Shown one piece after another: positions 52,600 to 61,150 of a stretch of DNA of 64,000 nt. The position numbers and the translations under genes were made by a program. The DNA is taken from the NCBI RefSeq assembly GCF_016757755.1, contig NZ_CP068437.1:2790001-2854000 (forward strand), written 5' to 3'. Each line of letters starts with the position of its first letter. The stretch's first letter is position 1. The DNA is from Shewanella sp. KX20019 (lineage in GTDB: Bacteria; Pseudomonadota; Gammaproteobacteria; Enterobacterales; Shewanellaceae). The notes beneath the pieces are model-generated. The model was not told the DNA's origin, made no database searches, and saw only the letters and a program-made list of their open reading frames with translations.

Positions 52600-55113
52600 T
52601 TAGAACTTGACCGTTACACCAGCATAGTATTGACGACCAACTGTGTCGTAAACTTCCGGTACTGTGCCACCATCACTGCCATTAGAAACAGTTGAAGGTA
52701 ACTCATCAGTTAAGTTCTTAACGCCACCAGTCACCATCCAAGTATCATTGATGAAGTAGCTCGCCGAAACATTGTGATAAAGAACAGAGTCAACCTTAGT
52801 GCCTGCGCCTAAGTCATCCATCTCACCGATATAACGGTTGAAGTACATTACGCTCCAATCATCTTGACCGGCTTTAATACTGAAGTTGTTACGCATTTCA
52901 GCATATGCACCGAAGTTACCATCGATGGTGTTAGTGTAATCAACACCATCTTGCTCAAAGTTCAGCAAATAGGTGGTGTCATTAGCGATAGTCCAATCTA
53001 GGTTCAATGCTTCAAAGCTATAGGCTAAGTTAAAATCAATACCACTTGTGTCTTGGTAACCAACGTTAGTCAGTGTACTCGTTAGGTTAGTTAAATCACC
53101 GTTTGGACCGATGTTAAACGCTTCACATGCTGATTGGTCGCCGTCATAACAGTTCTGTAAACCATTTTGAGTATCCATACGGGCAATTGCGTTTTTAACT
53201 TTAAAGCGCCAGTAGTCAACCGTTAGTGACATGCCATCTATGTAGCTTGGAGAATAGACTAAACCAGCAGTATAAGACTCTGACTCTTCAGGCTTAAGGT
53301 TTTCATCCGAGGTACGGTTGACTAGGATTTGCGCATCTTGCTCATTACCCCATGGATCTTCAAGGTAATCGTATGAACCTGAGTTACCAGCATATAGCTC
53401 ACTGATACTAGGGGCTCTGAAACCTGTTGCTGCAACAGTACGGATCATAAGATCATCAGTTGCTTCATAGGTTAGACCAATCTTCCATGTTGATGCGTTA
53501 CCAAATGTAGAGTAATCATCAAAACGCAGTGCGAACTCACCAGTTAACTTATCGGTAAACGGTACGCTGACTTCCTGGAATACAGAAATTACGCTGTAAT
53601 TACCATCGGTTGGATCTTGTTGTGCCGAAGTACTTTCGCCTGCAACCACAACTGGGTCTGGATTGTAGTAACCACTTTCGTAGCGGTACTCAGCCCCCAT
53701 CGCAAATGCGACAGCTCCAGCATCAAGGTCAAACAGTTCACCTGTTAAGCCTGCTGAGAATACATGTTGTTCATTACCACCGTCTGCATCCTCGGTGTAC
53801 GCAACGCTATTAAGCACATCTTGGTCAGTTATTGGTTGGCCTGTTAACCAAGGATCTTGGTCTGCATAAATCGCATTAGCCATAGAAGTGCCATTGATTG
53901 AGTTCTCAACCGCAGTCTCAGCTTTGTTTTTACCGTAAGTGTAGGCAATATCCCAGTCCATACCGGTATTAATATCAGCGGTACCGGCAAGGGCTGCAGA
54001 AATACGCATAGTGTCTGTATCTTGCGTATAGATACGAGGGCCTACATCGTTCATACGTTTGCGGTAGTTTACTTGGCCATTCTCATCGGCAACAATACCA
54101 CCATCAATCATATCTTGATCAAGCTCTAAACAGGTCGCTGGGTCATCACCTGCTTCACATACATCAAGCATGAGGTTAGCCGGTTGCGCTGCCATCTGCT
54201 GATTGGATTTACGCTTAGTGTAAAGAATATCACCTGTTAACACTAGATCATCGCCAAGCTCTTGCGTCATATTAGCGAACAAGCTGTAGCGCTTACTAGG
54301 TGTTTGATAGTAGCTATCTTGAGTGTAATCATAGCTCTCTTCGCGATCTACCCAATTACCATTCTCATCTTTCACTTGGCCGCCCAACGAGCCGTTTGGA
54401 ATGAAAGAGCTAGCACCTGGATCAGTAAAGTCACGATCTGATTGAATCACACTGCGTCGCTCTGAGAAAGCGGCGCCAAATGTATAGTTACCCGTATCAG
54501 TATTAAAGCCGTATAGCGCACTGATTTCGCCGTTTTCACCGTCGCTCTTATCAGTCATGCCACCAGTAACATCAATCTGGAAGCCTTCAAAATCTTTCTT
54601 AGTGATGATGTTAACAACACCAGCAATAGCGTCTGAGCCATATACCGCTGATGCACCATCTTTTAGGATCTCTACACGTGCAATCATTGCAACAGGAATA
54701 GAGTTAAGATCCACAGCGCTATCCGCACCTGAACCTGAGTTAACCATACGGCGGCCGTTTAGCAATACTAGCGTACGCTGAGAGCCCATACCGCGAAGGT
54801 CTACCTGAGCAACACCGTCTGCACCATTGTTAGTGCTAGAACCAACCGCTGCGCCAGCCATAGAAGTTTGTGCTTGTAGCAACTGGTCTACAGAGGTGAA
54901 ACCTTCTGCTTTAATGGTTGCAGCATCAATAACCGTTACTGGAGAAGCTGTTTCCATATCTTGACGTTGAATACGGGAGCCGGTAACAGCAATGCGTTCT
55001 ACTTTAGCTTCCTCTTCTGCGTATGCGGCAGTTGAAACTGTAATTGCAGATGTTGAAACGGATGCGATTAATCCGAACTTTATTGCTGAGGCCAATTTAG
55101 ATGGTCTATTCAT
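52600..55113 (-). CDS. TonB-dependent outer-membrane receptor
   Basis: This is a 22-strand outer-membrane importer of unknown substrate. A signal peptide ends near AAYAEEE, a TonB-box-like RIAVTGSRI is at about 40-48, and the plug domain (about 55-170) includes VDLRGMGSQRTLVLLNGRRMV and VEILKDGASAVYGSDAIAGVVNIITKK. The barrel ends with the outer-membrane signature F (YYAGVTVKF). The length (837 aa) suits the oligopeptide/sugar-type receptors of Shewanella with the EEEAKVERIAVTGSRI start. No transport gene is adjacent to tell the ligand. Confidence 0.93.
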   Translation of the reverse strand: MNRPSKLASAIKFGLIASVSTSAITVSTAAYAEEEAKVERIAVTGSRIQRQDMETASPVTVIDAATIKAEGFTSVDQLLQAQTSMAGAAVGSSTNNGADGVAQVDLRGMGSQRTLVLLNGRRMVNSGSGADSAVDLNSIPVAMIARVEILKDGASAVYGSDAIAGVVNIITKKDFEGFQIDVTGGMTDKSDGENGEISALYGFNTDTGNYTFGAAFSERRSVIQSDRDFTDPGASSFIPNGSLGGQVKDENGNWVDREESYDYTQDSYYQTPSKRYSLFANMTQELGDDLVLTGDILYTKRKSNQQMAAQPANLMLDVCEAGDDPATCLELDQDMIDGGIVADENGQVNYRKRMNDVGPRIYTQDTDTMRISAALAGTADINTGMDWDIAYTYGKNKAETAVENSINGTSMANAIYADQDPWLTGQPITDQDVLNSVAYTEDADGGNEQHVFSAGLTGELFDLDAGAVAFAMGAEYRYESGYYNPDPVVVAGESTSAQQDPTDGNYSVISVFQEVSVPFTDKLTGEFALRFDDYSTFGNASTWKIGLTYEATDDLMIRTVAATGFRAPSISELYAGNSGSYDYLEDPWGNEQDAQILVNRTSDENLKPEESESYTAGLVYSPSYIDGMSLTVDYWRFKVKNAIARMDTQNGLQNCYDGDQSACEAFNIGPNGDLTNLTSTLTNVGYQDTSGIDFNLAYSFEALNLDWTIANDTTYLLNFEQDGVDYTNTIDGNFGAYAEMRNNFSIKAGQDDWSVMYFNRYIGEMDDLGAGTKVDSVLYHNVSASYFINDTWMVTGGVKNLTDELPSTVSNGSDGGTVPEVYDTVGRQYYAGVTVKF

Positions 55114-55404
55114 TTATGTCGTACTCCCTAACTTAATTATTTTTATATGCACGTCATTTGTTATCACTGACGTTGTTAGGGATACTGCAATTTCACGTTT
55201 ATGGCGTCAATCCACCAAACCGTTAACCATTCACTTTGCGTTGTTAAATTACATGGCAAATAAAGTAACGCGACGTCATGCGTGGGATTTTTTAAACAAG
55301 CATCGACCGCCAAGAGCGATACAATAACCTGCCAAACTCACAATAAAAAGCATAAAAACCCACCAGCAACGCAACATCTCATTAACCGAGACAAACAACC
55401 ATAC

Positions 55405-55420
55405 TGTGACACGCGTCACA
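55405..55420. promoter_or_regulatory. CRP-like binding site
   Basis: TGTGACACGCGTCACA has both CRP half-sites at the correct 6-nt spacing. It is 292 bp upstream of the TonB-dependent receptor start, so it could activate that gene through a long leader or control another transcript. Confidence 0.6.
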
Positions 55421-56142
55421 TTTTTCCTACCGGAATTTTAGTAATCGTGACTCAGAAAGGGGCAACAATTAGAGTTGGCTCATGTTTTTTTACGAAAATA
55501 TGGACTCGTCGGTAAGAAAGTGTTCAGAATTAAAACAGCATTACGAGCCTCAACCGTTAAAATCTGCAACATACCCGAAAAGAAACACCTAATACAATTT
55601 ACATACCAACAACAGCTGTTATTATTTTCAGGCGTTAAGGTAACACTTCACGTTTGGCATAAATATTCAGATATTTTGGATAGATAGACTTTAGAACTGC
55701 AATATAAACACTATTAAAATGATAAAATAGTCATTAATGGCAAGAACTCAGCAGGAATGCGGAGTACTAACAACTAACTTAGATCGTTTAACTAATACTC
55801 TCCTTGTATCAATTTCAAACCGAAATCAGCTTAAAATCGCCACATCTATAGATCTCAGCATATTTTAATAGATAATCTTATTGGCTTAGGCAGGCATTGT
55901 ACTCACTTCAATTTCACCCATCATTTCATCAAAAAATGGTAATTTGGCCTGTTTACCATTCACTTGCTTGCATTAAAGTTTTAAACAACGTGTCGCTACC
56001 GACAGGGGACTGAGTGAGTCTGTGCAAGAGCTTTCCAACAGTCAGTTTAGACACACTTAAAATCGATGAAAAAACAACCAGCCGAAGTCATTACAGTAAA
56101 AAGCCGAGCGTAGATGAGGAAAAGTCGAAGTACATATCGATA

Positions 56143-56179
56143 AGTTGACGGGCAATTGCAAGGCGATTGCTCGTCAACT
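56143..56179. other. Long hairpin downstream of ruvB
   Basis: AGTTGACGGGCAATTGC and GCGATTGCTCGTCAACT pair at 15 of 17 positions around a 3-nt loop, 15 bp after the ruvB stop. There is no T-run on the minus strand, so it may be a factor-dependent or stabilising 3' end rather than a standard terminator. Confidence 0.6.
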
Positions 56180-56194
56180 AAGTAAACAGAGTGC

Positions 56195-57205
56195 TTACTT
56201 GGATTCTGGTTGGATTAGATTAAAATGGTTATAGGCTCTTTGTGTTGCAATGCGTCCACGTGGTGTTCTTTGTATGAAGCCTTGTTGAATTAAGAAAGGT
56301 TCTAATACATCTTCAATAGTTTCACGCTCTTCACCAATAGCGGCCGCTAAGTTATCAAGTCCTACGGGGCCACCCATAAATTTGTCGATAATAGCGAGCA
56401 ATAGCTTCCTATCCATATAATCGAAACCTTCGCCATCGACATCGAGCATGTCCAGAGCGAGCTCAGCAACGACCTTAGTCACATCACCACTATGTTTAAC
56501 TTCGGCAAAATCACGCACACGACGTAATAAACGATTAGCAATTCTTGGGGTTCCACGTGAGCGCTTAGCTATCTCGATAGCGCCCTCTTCATCGATCTCT
56601 AGTGCCATTACTTTTGCTGAGCGAACAACAATCGTTGACAGGTCTTTTACGTTATAAAACTCAAGTCTTAAGGGGATCCCAAATCGAGCACGTAACGGAG
56701 AGGTTAATGAGCCTGCTCTGGTTGTTGCTCCAACTAATGTAAATGCGGGCAGATCCAACTTAATAGATCGCGCAGCAGGACCTTCACCAATCATGATATC
56801 TAATTGGTAATCCTCCATCGCAGGATACAAAATCTCTTCCACTACCGGGCTTAATCGATGGATCTCATCGATAAACAAAACATCGTTCTCTTCAAGGTTA
56901 GTCAACAAGGCCGCTAAGTCACCGGCCTTTTCGAGGACAGGCCCAGAGGTCGACTTTATGTTAACGCCCATTTCATTGGCAACAATCATTGCTAATGTTG
57001 TTTTACCTAGCCCTGGAGGGCCATAAATCAACATATGATCTAACGCTTCACCGCGCTTTTGCGCCGCTTCGATAAAGATTTTTAACTGCGCTCGAGTATC
57101 ATCTTGGCCGGTATACTCGTCCAATAGCTTAGGACGCATCGCCCTATCGATGACTTCTTGTGGTTCGATAACTTGTGGTTGTATTAGGCGGTCAGCTTCA
57201 ATCAT
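56195..57205 (-). CDS. ruvB: Holliday junction branch migration helicase RuvB
   Basis: This AAA+ motor drives branch migration with RuvA. Walker A is GPPGLGKTT near residues 62-70, Walker B is VLFIDEIHRL, and the arginine-finger and sensor segments (GATTRAGSLTSPLRARFG) follow. The length (336 aa) equals that of E. coli. It lies 9 bp after ruvA in ruvCAB. Confidence 0.97.
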   Translation of the reverse strand: MIEADRLIQPQVIEPQEVIDRAMRPKLLDEYTGQDDTRAQLKIFIEAAQKRGEALDHMLIYGPPGLGKTTLAMIVANEMGVNIKSTSGPVLEKAGDLAALLTNLEENDVLFIDEIHRLSPVVEEILYPAMEDYQLDIMIGEGPAARSIKLDLPAFTLVGATTRAGSLTSPLRARFGIPLRLEFYNVKDLSTIVVRSAKVMALEIDEEGAIEIAKRSRGTPRIANRLLRRVRDFAEVKHSGDVTKVVAELALDMLDVDGEGFDYMDRKLLLAIIDKFMGGPVGLDNLAAAIGEERETIEDVLEPFLIQQGFIQRTPRGRIATQRAYNHFNLIQPESK

Positions 57206-57214
57206 CAGTTATCC

Positions 57215-57832
57215 TTAAAGCATCGATTTAAGCGCTGATTTAATCAACGATTCGGAGTCTATACCATCAACATACACAGCTGAAACGGCTTTACTTGCTT
57301 GCGCAGGTTTGTATCCAAGTGACAACAATGCGCCTATTGCGTCCTCTTCTGCGGTATTAGCAACAACAGGAGCCGTGTAATTTGATTGCAACATAAACTC
57401 TCTTTCAGAACCAGCCGAGGCTTCCATTAGGCTCTTGAGTTTATCACGCATCTCGACCAACAAACGTTCTGCGGTTTTCTTACCAACCCCCGGCAATTTA
57501 ACTAAAGTCGCAATATCATCTCGTTCTACACAAGCAACAAACTCAGCCGCGGTCATACCAGATAGAATTGTGAGCGCGAGTTTTGGTCCAACGCCATTGG
57601 TTTTAATCAGTAATCTAAATAAAGCTCGCTCCTGTTTAGAGATAAAACCATACAGTAGCTGTGCATCTTCTCTAACAACAAAATGGGTAAAGATAACGGC
57701 CTCTAGACCAATATCGGGTAACTCGTAAAAGCTGGTCAATGGCATTTGAATTTCATAACCAACACCAGCAACATCAATAAGCACTTCAGGTGCTTGTTTT
57801 TCGACAAGTAGACCACGTATACGACCAATCAT
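57215..57832 (-). CDS. ruvA: Holliday junction-binding protein RuvA
   Basis: This protein binds four-way junctions as a tetramer. The OB fold is N-terminal (MIGRIRGLLVEKQAPEVLID), two helix-hairpin-helix motifs (NGVGPKLALTILSG, PGVGKKTAERLLVE) follow, and domain III, which contacts RuvB, is C-terminal. The length is 205 aa. The ATG overlaps the ruvC stop as ATGA, so they are coupled. Confidence 0.97.
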   Translation of the reverse strand: MIGRIRGLLVEKQAPEVLIDVAGVGYEIQMPLTSFYELPDIGLEAVIFTHFVVREDAQLLYGFISKQERALFRLLIKTNGVGPKLALTILSGMTAAEFVACVERDDIATLVKLPGVGKKTAERLLVEMRDKLKSLMEASAGSEREFMLQSNYTAPVVANTAEEDAIGALLSLGYKPAQASKAVSAVYVDGIDSESLIKSALKSML

Positions 57833-58350
57833 TTATATCTTCCGTATGTTCTTGAGTTTGCCTTGCCGCCCATGGCCGCCAAGCTTTGATTAGTATGATA
57901 ATGACATACTGCAACACCTAATGCGTCAGCGGCATCGGCTTGAGGGGCACTCGGCAACTTTAAAAGTTGTTGGATCATATGCTGTACTTGCGATTTTTGT
58001 GCTCTGCCAGTGCCAACAACAGCACTTTTTATTTGGGTCGCACTGTATTCTGCTACTGGCAAATTAGCGGCGGTTGCGGCGACTATGGCAGCGCCTCGAG
58101 CCTGACCCAACTTAAGCGCAGAATCGGCATTTTTGGCCATGAAAACACGCTCGATTGCAAATTCATCAGGTTGGTACTGCCTGATAATTTCAGATAACCC
58201 ATCAAAAATTTGTTTAAGCCGCAGTGGCAACTCATCTGAACTGGTTCTTATACAACCACTACCGACGTAAACCTGTTGCCGGCCCACACAGTTAATCACT
58301 CCGTAACCTGTGATCCTAGAGCCTGGGTCAACCCCTAAAATTATCGCCAT
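57829..58350 (-). CDS. ruvC: Crossover junction endodeoxyribonuclease RuvC
   Basis: This enzyme resolves Holliday junctions. The first catalytic aspartate is in ILGVDPGSRITGYG, a catalytic glutamate is in FAIERVFMAKN, and the C-terminal pair lies in QADAADALGVAVCH. The length (173 aa) is normal. It lies 6 bp after yebC in the same direction. Confidence 0.97.
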   Translation of the reverse strand: MAIILGVDPGSRITGYGVINCVGRQQVYVGSGCIRTSSDELPLRLKQIFDGLSEIIRQYQPDEFAIERVFMAKNADSALKLGQARGAAIVAATAANLPVAEYSATQIKSAVVGTGRAQKSQVQHMIQQLLKLPSAPQADAADALGVAVCHYHTNQSLAAMGGKANSRTYGRYK

Positions 58351-58356
58351 ATAAGC

Positions 58357-59100
58357 TTATTCTAGCCCCGCCATGACATCGTCAGAAATATCACCATTGT
58401 GATAAACCTCTTGTACGTCATCATGATCTTCAAGATTATCGATTAAACGTAAAAATTTAGGAGCCGTACTCGCATCGAGTTCCGCTTTGGTTGATGGCAA
58501 CATGGTGACTTCAGCATTAACCGCCTCAAGGCCAGTCGCATCCAATGCATCTTTTACCGCACCAAAATCCTCTGGGGTGGTAAATACATCGACTGAACCA
58601 TCATCATGAGCCACAACATCATCTGCACCCGCTTCAAGGGCTGCGTCCATTACGGTATCTTCATCAACCTCTTGATAAGAAATAATGCCCTTCTTATCAA
58701 ATAAATAAGAGACTGAACCATCAGTTCCTAAGTTGCCACCTGACTTACTAAATGCGTTTCTGACACCTGAAACCGTGCGGTTTTTGTTATCGGTCATAGT
58801 TTCAACTAATACCGCAGTACCACCAGGACCATAACCTTCGTAAATGATAGTTTCTAATACCTGCCCGTCTAACTCACCGGCGCCGCGCTTTATTGCACGC
58901 TCAACGGTGTCGCGAGTCATGTTATTTGAAAGTGACTTATCAATGGCTGCACGTAATCTTGGATTAGCGTCTGGATCTGAGCCACCTTCTCTTGCGGCAA
59001 CAGTAAGCTCACGAATGAATTTAGTAAAAAGCTTGCCACGCTTTGCATCTTGCGCTGCTTTACGGTGCTTAATATTGTCCCATTTACTATGACCTGCCAT
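58357..59100 (-). CDS. yebC: YebC/PmpR-family protein
   Basis: This cytoplasmic protein starts MAGHSKWDNIKHRKAAQDAK, the family hallmark. Members have been described as transcription regulators and, more recently, as translation factors that relieve stalled ribosomes. The length (247 aa) is normal. It is the first gene of yebC-ruvCAB, 106 bp after aspS and past a terminator. Confidence 0.95.
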   Translation of the reverse strand: MAGHSKWDNIKHRKAAQDAKRGKLFTKFIRELTVAAREGGSDPDANPRLRAAIDKSLSNNMTRDTVERAIKRGAGELDGQVLETIIYEGYGPGGTAVLVETMTDNKNRTVSGVRNAFSKSGGNLGTDGSVSYLFDKKGIISYQEVDEDTVMDAALEAGADDVVAHDDGSVDVFTTPEDFGAVKDALDATGLEAVNAEVTMLPSTKAELDASTAPKFLRLIDNLEDHDDVQEVYHNGDISDDVMAGLE

Positions 59101-59165
59101 CTCTTTCTCCTACATTCGATTCATTAATGAATAAACATTGAGCCATGATTTACCAAAATTATTCG

Positions 59166-59198
59166 AAAAAAAAGCCGAGTCTACACTCGGCTCTTTTT
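59166..59198 (-). terminator. Rho-independent terminator after aspS
   Basis: AGCCGAGT, loop CTAC, and ACTCGGCT form an 8-bp stem, followed by a T-run on the minus strand, 9 bp after the aspS stop. Confidence 0.9.
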
Positions 59199-59206
59199 AG
59201 CAGTGC

Positions 59207-60988
59207 TTACTGCTCGTCTTTGGTGTCGTCCACGATGACCTGAATACCCAATTCAACTAACTGCACTGGATTGGCAAAACCTGGCGCATTTGTTAATGGA
59301 CACGCTGCCGTCGTTGTCTTAGGGAACGCCATAACATCACGAATTGAGCTTGTGCCCGTCATTAGCATAATGATGCGATCTAAACCAAACGCTAAACCTG
59401 CGTGTGGAGGTGTACCATATCGTAGCGCTTCGAGTAAGAAACCAAACTTTTCGTTTGCTTCTTCATCATTAATACCTAGAATTCTAAATACCGCTGACTG
59501 CATTTCGCTATTGTGAATACGGACTGAACCACCACCTAACTCACAACCATTCAATACCATATCGTAGGCATCTGAAATAGCTTCCGTTGGATTAGCTTCA
59601 AGTTCAGCAGGTGTCATGTTGCTAGGCGCGGTAAATGGATGATGCATCGCATGCAAGCCACCATCTGAAGTACGTTCGAACATTGGGAAATCAACAACCC
59701 AAAGAGGTTTCCAATCGCCTTGTAGCAATTCAAAGTCTTCACCGGCTTTTAGACGAAGTGCGCCCATAGCTTCAGCAACGATGTTCGCTTTATCTGCGCC
59801 AAATAGAATTAAGTCACCATCTTTTGCGCCAGTGCGCTCAAGCAATGCTTTAACAACATCTTCACTCAAGAACTTAAGCACTGGAGATTGAATACCTTCC
59901 ATGCCTTTTTCAAGTTCTTTAACCTTCATCCAGGCTAAGCCTTTAGCGCCATAGATAGTCGCGTACTTGGCGTACTCATCTAACTGCTTGCGAGAAAGCT
60001 TTGCTCCACCTGGGATGCTTAGAACGGCAACTCGCCCTTCAGGATCATTTGCTGGTCCATTAAATACCGCAAACTCAACATCCTTTACTAGGTCGGCGAC
60101 GTCAATCAACTCTAGGGGGTTACGCAGATCAGGCTTATCAGAGCCGTAACGACGCATCGCTTCTGCAAAGGTCATTTTAGGGAATTCACCCAAATCGACA
60201 TTTAACAGTTCTTTAAACAGACCGCGAGTCATCTCTTCGGTTTTTGCCATCACTTGATCTGAAGACATAAATGAAGTTTCAATATCTATCTGAGTAAATT
60301 CTGGCTGACGGTCAGCACGTAAGTCTTCATCACGGAAGCACTTAACGATCTGGTAGTAACGGTCAAACCCAGACATCATCAACAACTGTTTAAATAGTTG
60401 CGGAGATTGTGGCAAGGCGAAGAACTGACCTTTATAAGTACGACTTGGTACTAAATAATCACGTGCACCTTCTGGTGTCGCTTTTGTTAGAATTGGCGTT
60501 TCAATATCTAAGAAACCGTTACCATCAAGAAAACGTCTAACAGCACTGGTCACTTTAGAACGGAAAATGATACGTTCTGCCATTTCAGGGCGACGTAAGT
60601 CTAAATAGCGATACTTTAAGCGCTGCTCTTCAGTATTATGCTGGTTCTTGTCCATGTTAATCGGTAGCGGAGCTGCACTGTTTAGGACGGTTAGCCCTAG
60701 TCCTAAGATCTCGATTTCACCGGTACGCATATCAGCGTTAATCTGGCTATCGGGTCTAGCTCTAACTTGGCCTTTGATTTGCACACAGAATTCACTGCGT
60801 AAAGTACTCGCCACCTCAAAAACTTCTGGAAGATCTGGATCGTATACAACTTGAACAATGCCTTCTCTATCACGCAGATCGAGAAAAACAACGCCGCCTA
60901 AATCTCGGCTACGATTAACCCAACCCACTAGGGTTACTTCTTGACCAACGTGAGACTTATTAACGTCTCCACAATAATGACTGCGCAT
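59207..60988 (-). CDS. aspS: Aspartyl-tRNA synthetase
   Basis: This class II synthetase charges tRNA-Asp. It has an N-terminal anticodon-binding OB domain, the motif 2 segment KCFRDEDLRADRQPEFTQID, a bacterial insertion (GAD) domain and motif 3 (GLAFGLDRIIMLMTG). The length (593 aa) is the bacterial type. It is a single unit between a weak and a strong terminator. Confidence 0.97.
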   Translation of the reverse strand: MRSHYCGDVNKSHVGQEVTLVGWVNRSRDLGGVVFLDLRDREGIVQVVYDPDLPEVFEVASTLRSEFCVQIKGQVRARPDSQINADMRTGEIEILGLGLTVLNSAAPLPINMDKNQHNTEEQRLKYRYLDLRRPEMAERIIFRSKVTSAVRRFLDGNGFLDIETPILTKATPEGARDYLVPSRTYKGQFFALPQSPQLFKQLLMMSGFDRYYQIVKCFRDEDLRADRQPEFTQIDIETSFMSSDQVMAKTEEMTRGLFKELLNVDLGEFPKMTFAEAMRRYGSDKPDLRNPLELIDVADLVKDVEFAVFNGPANDPEGRVAVLSIPGGAKLSRKQLDEYAKYATIYGAKGLAWMKVKELEKGMEGIQSPVLKFLSEDVVKALLERTGAKDGDLILFGADKANIVAEAMGALRLKAGEDFELLQGDWKPLWVVDFPMFERTSDGGLHAMHHPFTAPSNMTPAELEANPTEAISDAYDMVLNGCELGGGSVRIHNSEMQSAVFRILGINDEEANEKFGFLLEALRYGTPPHAGLAFGLDRIIMLMTGTSSIRDVMAFPKTTTAACPLTNAPGFANPVQLVELGIQVIVDDTKDEQ

Positions 60989-61050
60989 TTAACTCTTTCC
61001 TTTATTCCGCAAAGCGATGTTTGAGGATCTGGTTCAAAACAAGACAAAAG

Positions 61051-61074
61051 CGGCATTATAGAGATATATTGCCG
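61051..61074 (-). terminator. Possible weak terminator after the SBP-GGDEF gene
   Basis: On the minus strand CGGCA and TGCCG, with further A-T pairing between, are followed by CTTTTG. It lies in the gap between the sensor cyclase gene and aspS. Confidence 0.4.
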
Positions 61075-61150
61075 TTTTCCAAATAACTTATCGACTAGTC
61101 GGTTAAGTATCAGCCAATTTCCAAAAAAAATGAATAGATTTAGCCTAATG

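Larger units (their letters stand above)
55114..56194. other. 1.08-kb intergenic stretch
   Basis: This holds the receptor promoter region with a CRP-like site (55405-55420) and a long hairpin near ruvB (56143-56179). Short open frames occur, for example at 55737, but none has a ribosome binding site or recognisable sequence. No RNA gene is recognised. Confidence 0.5.

Noticed and set aside
55737..55868. 43-codon open frame in the gap between the receptor and ruvB
   Set aside because: No ribosome binding site and no similarity that I recognise.
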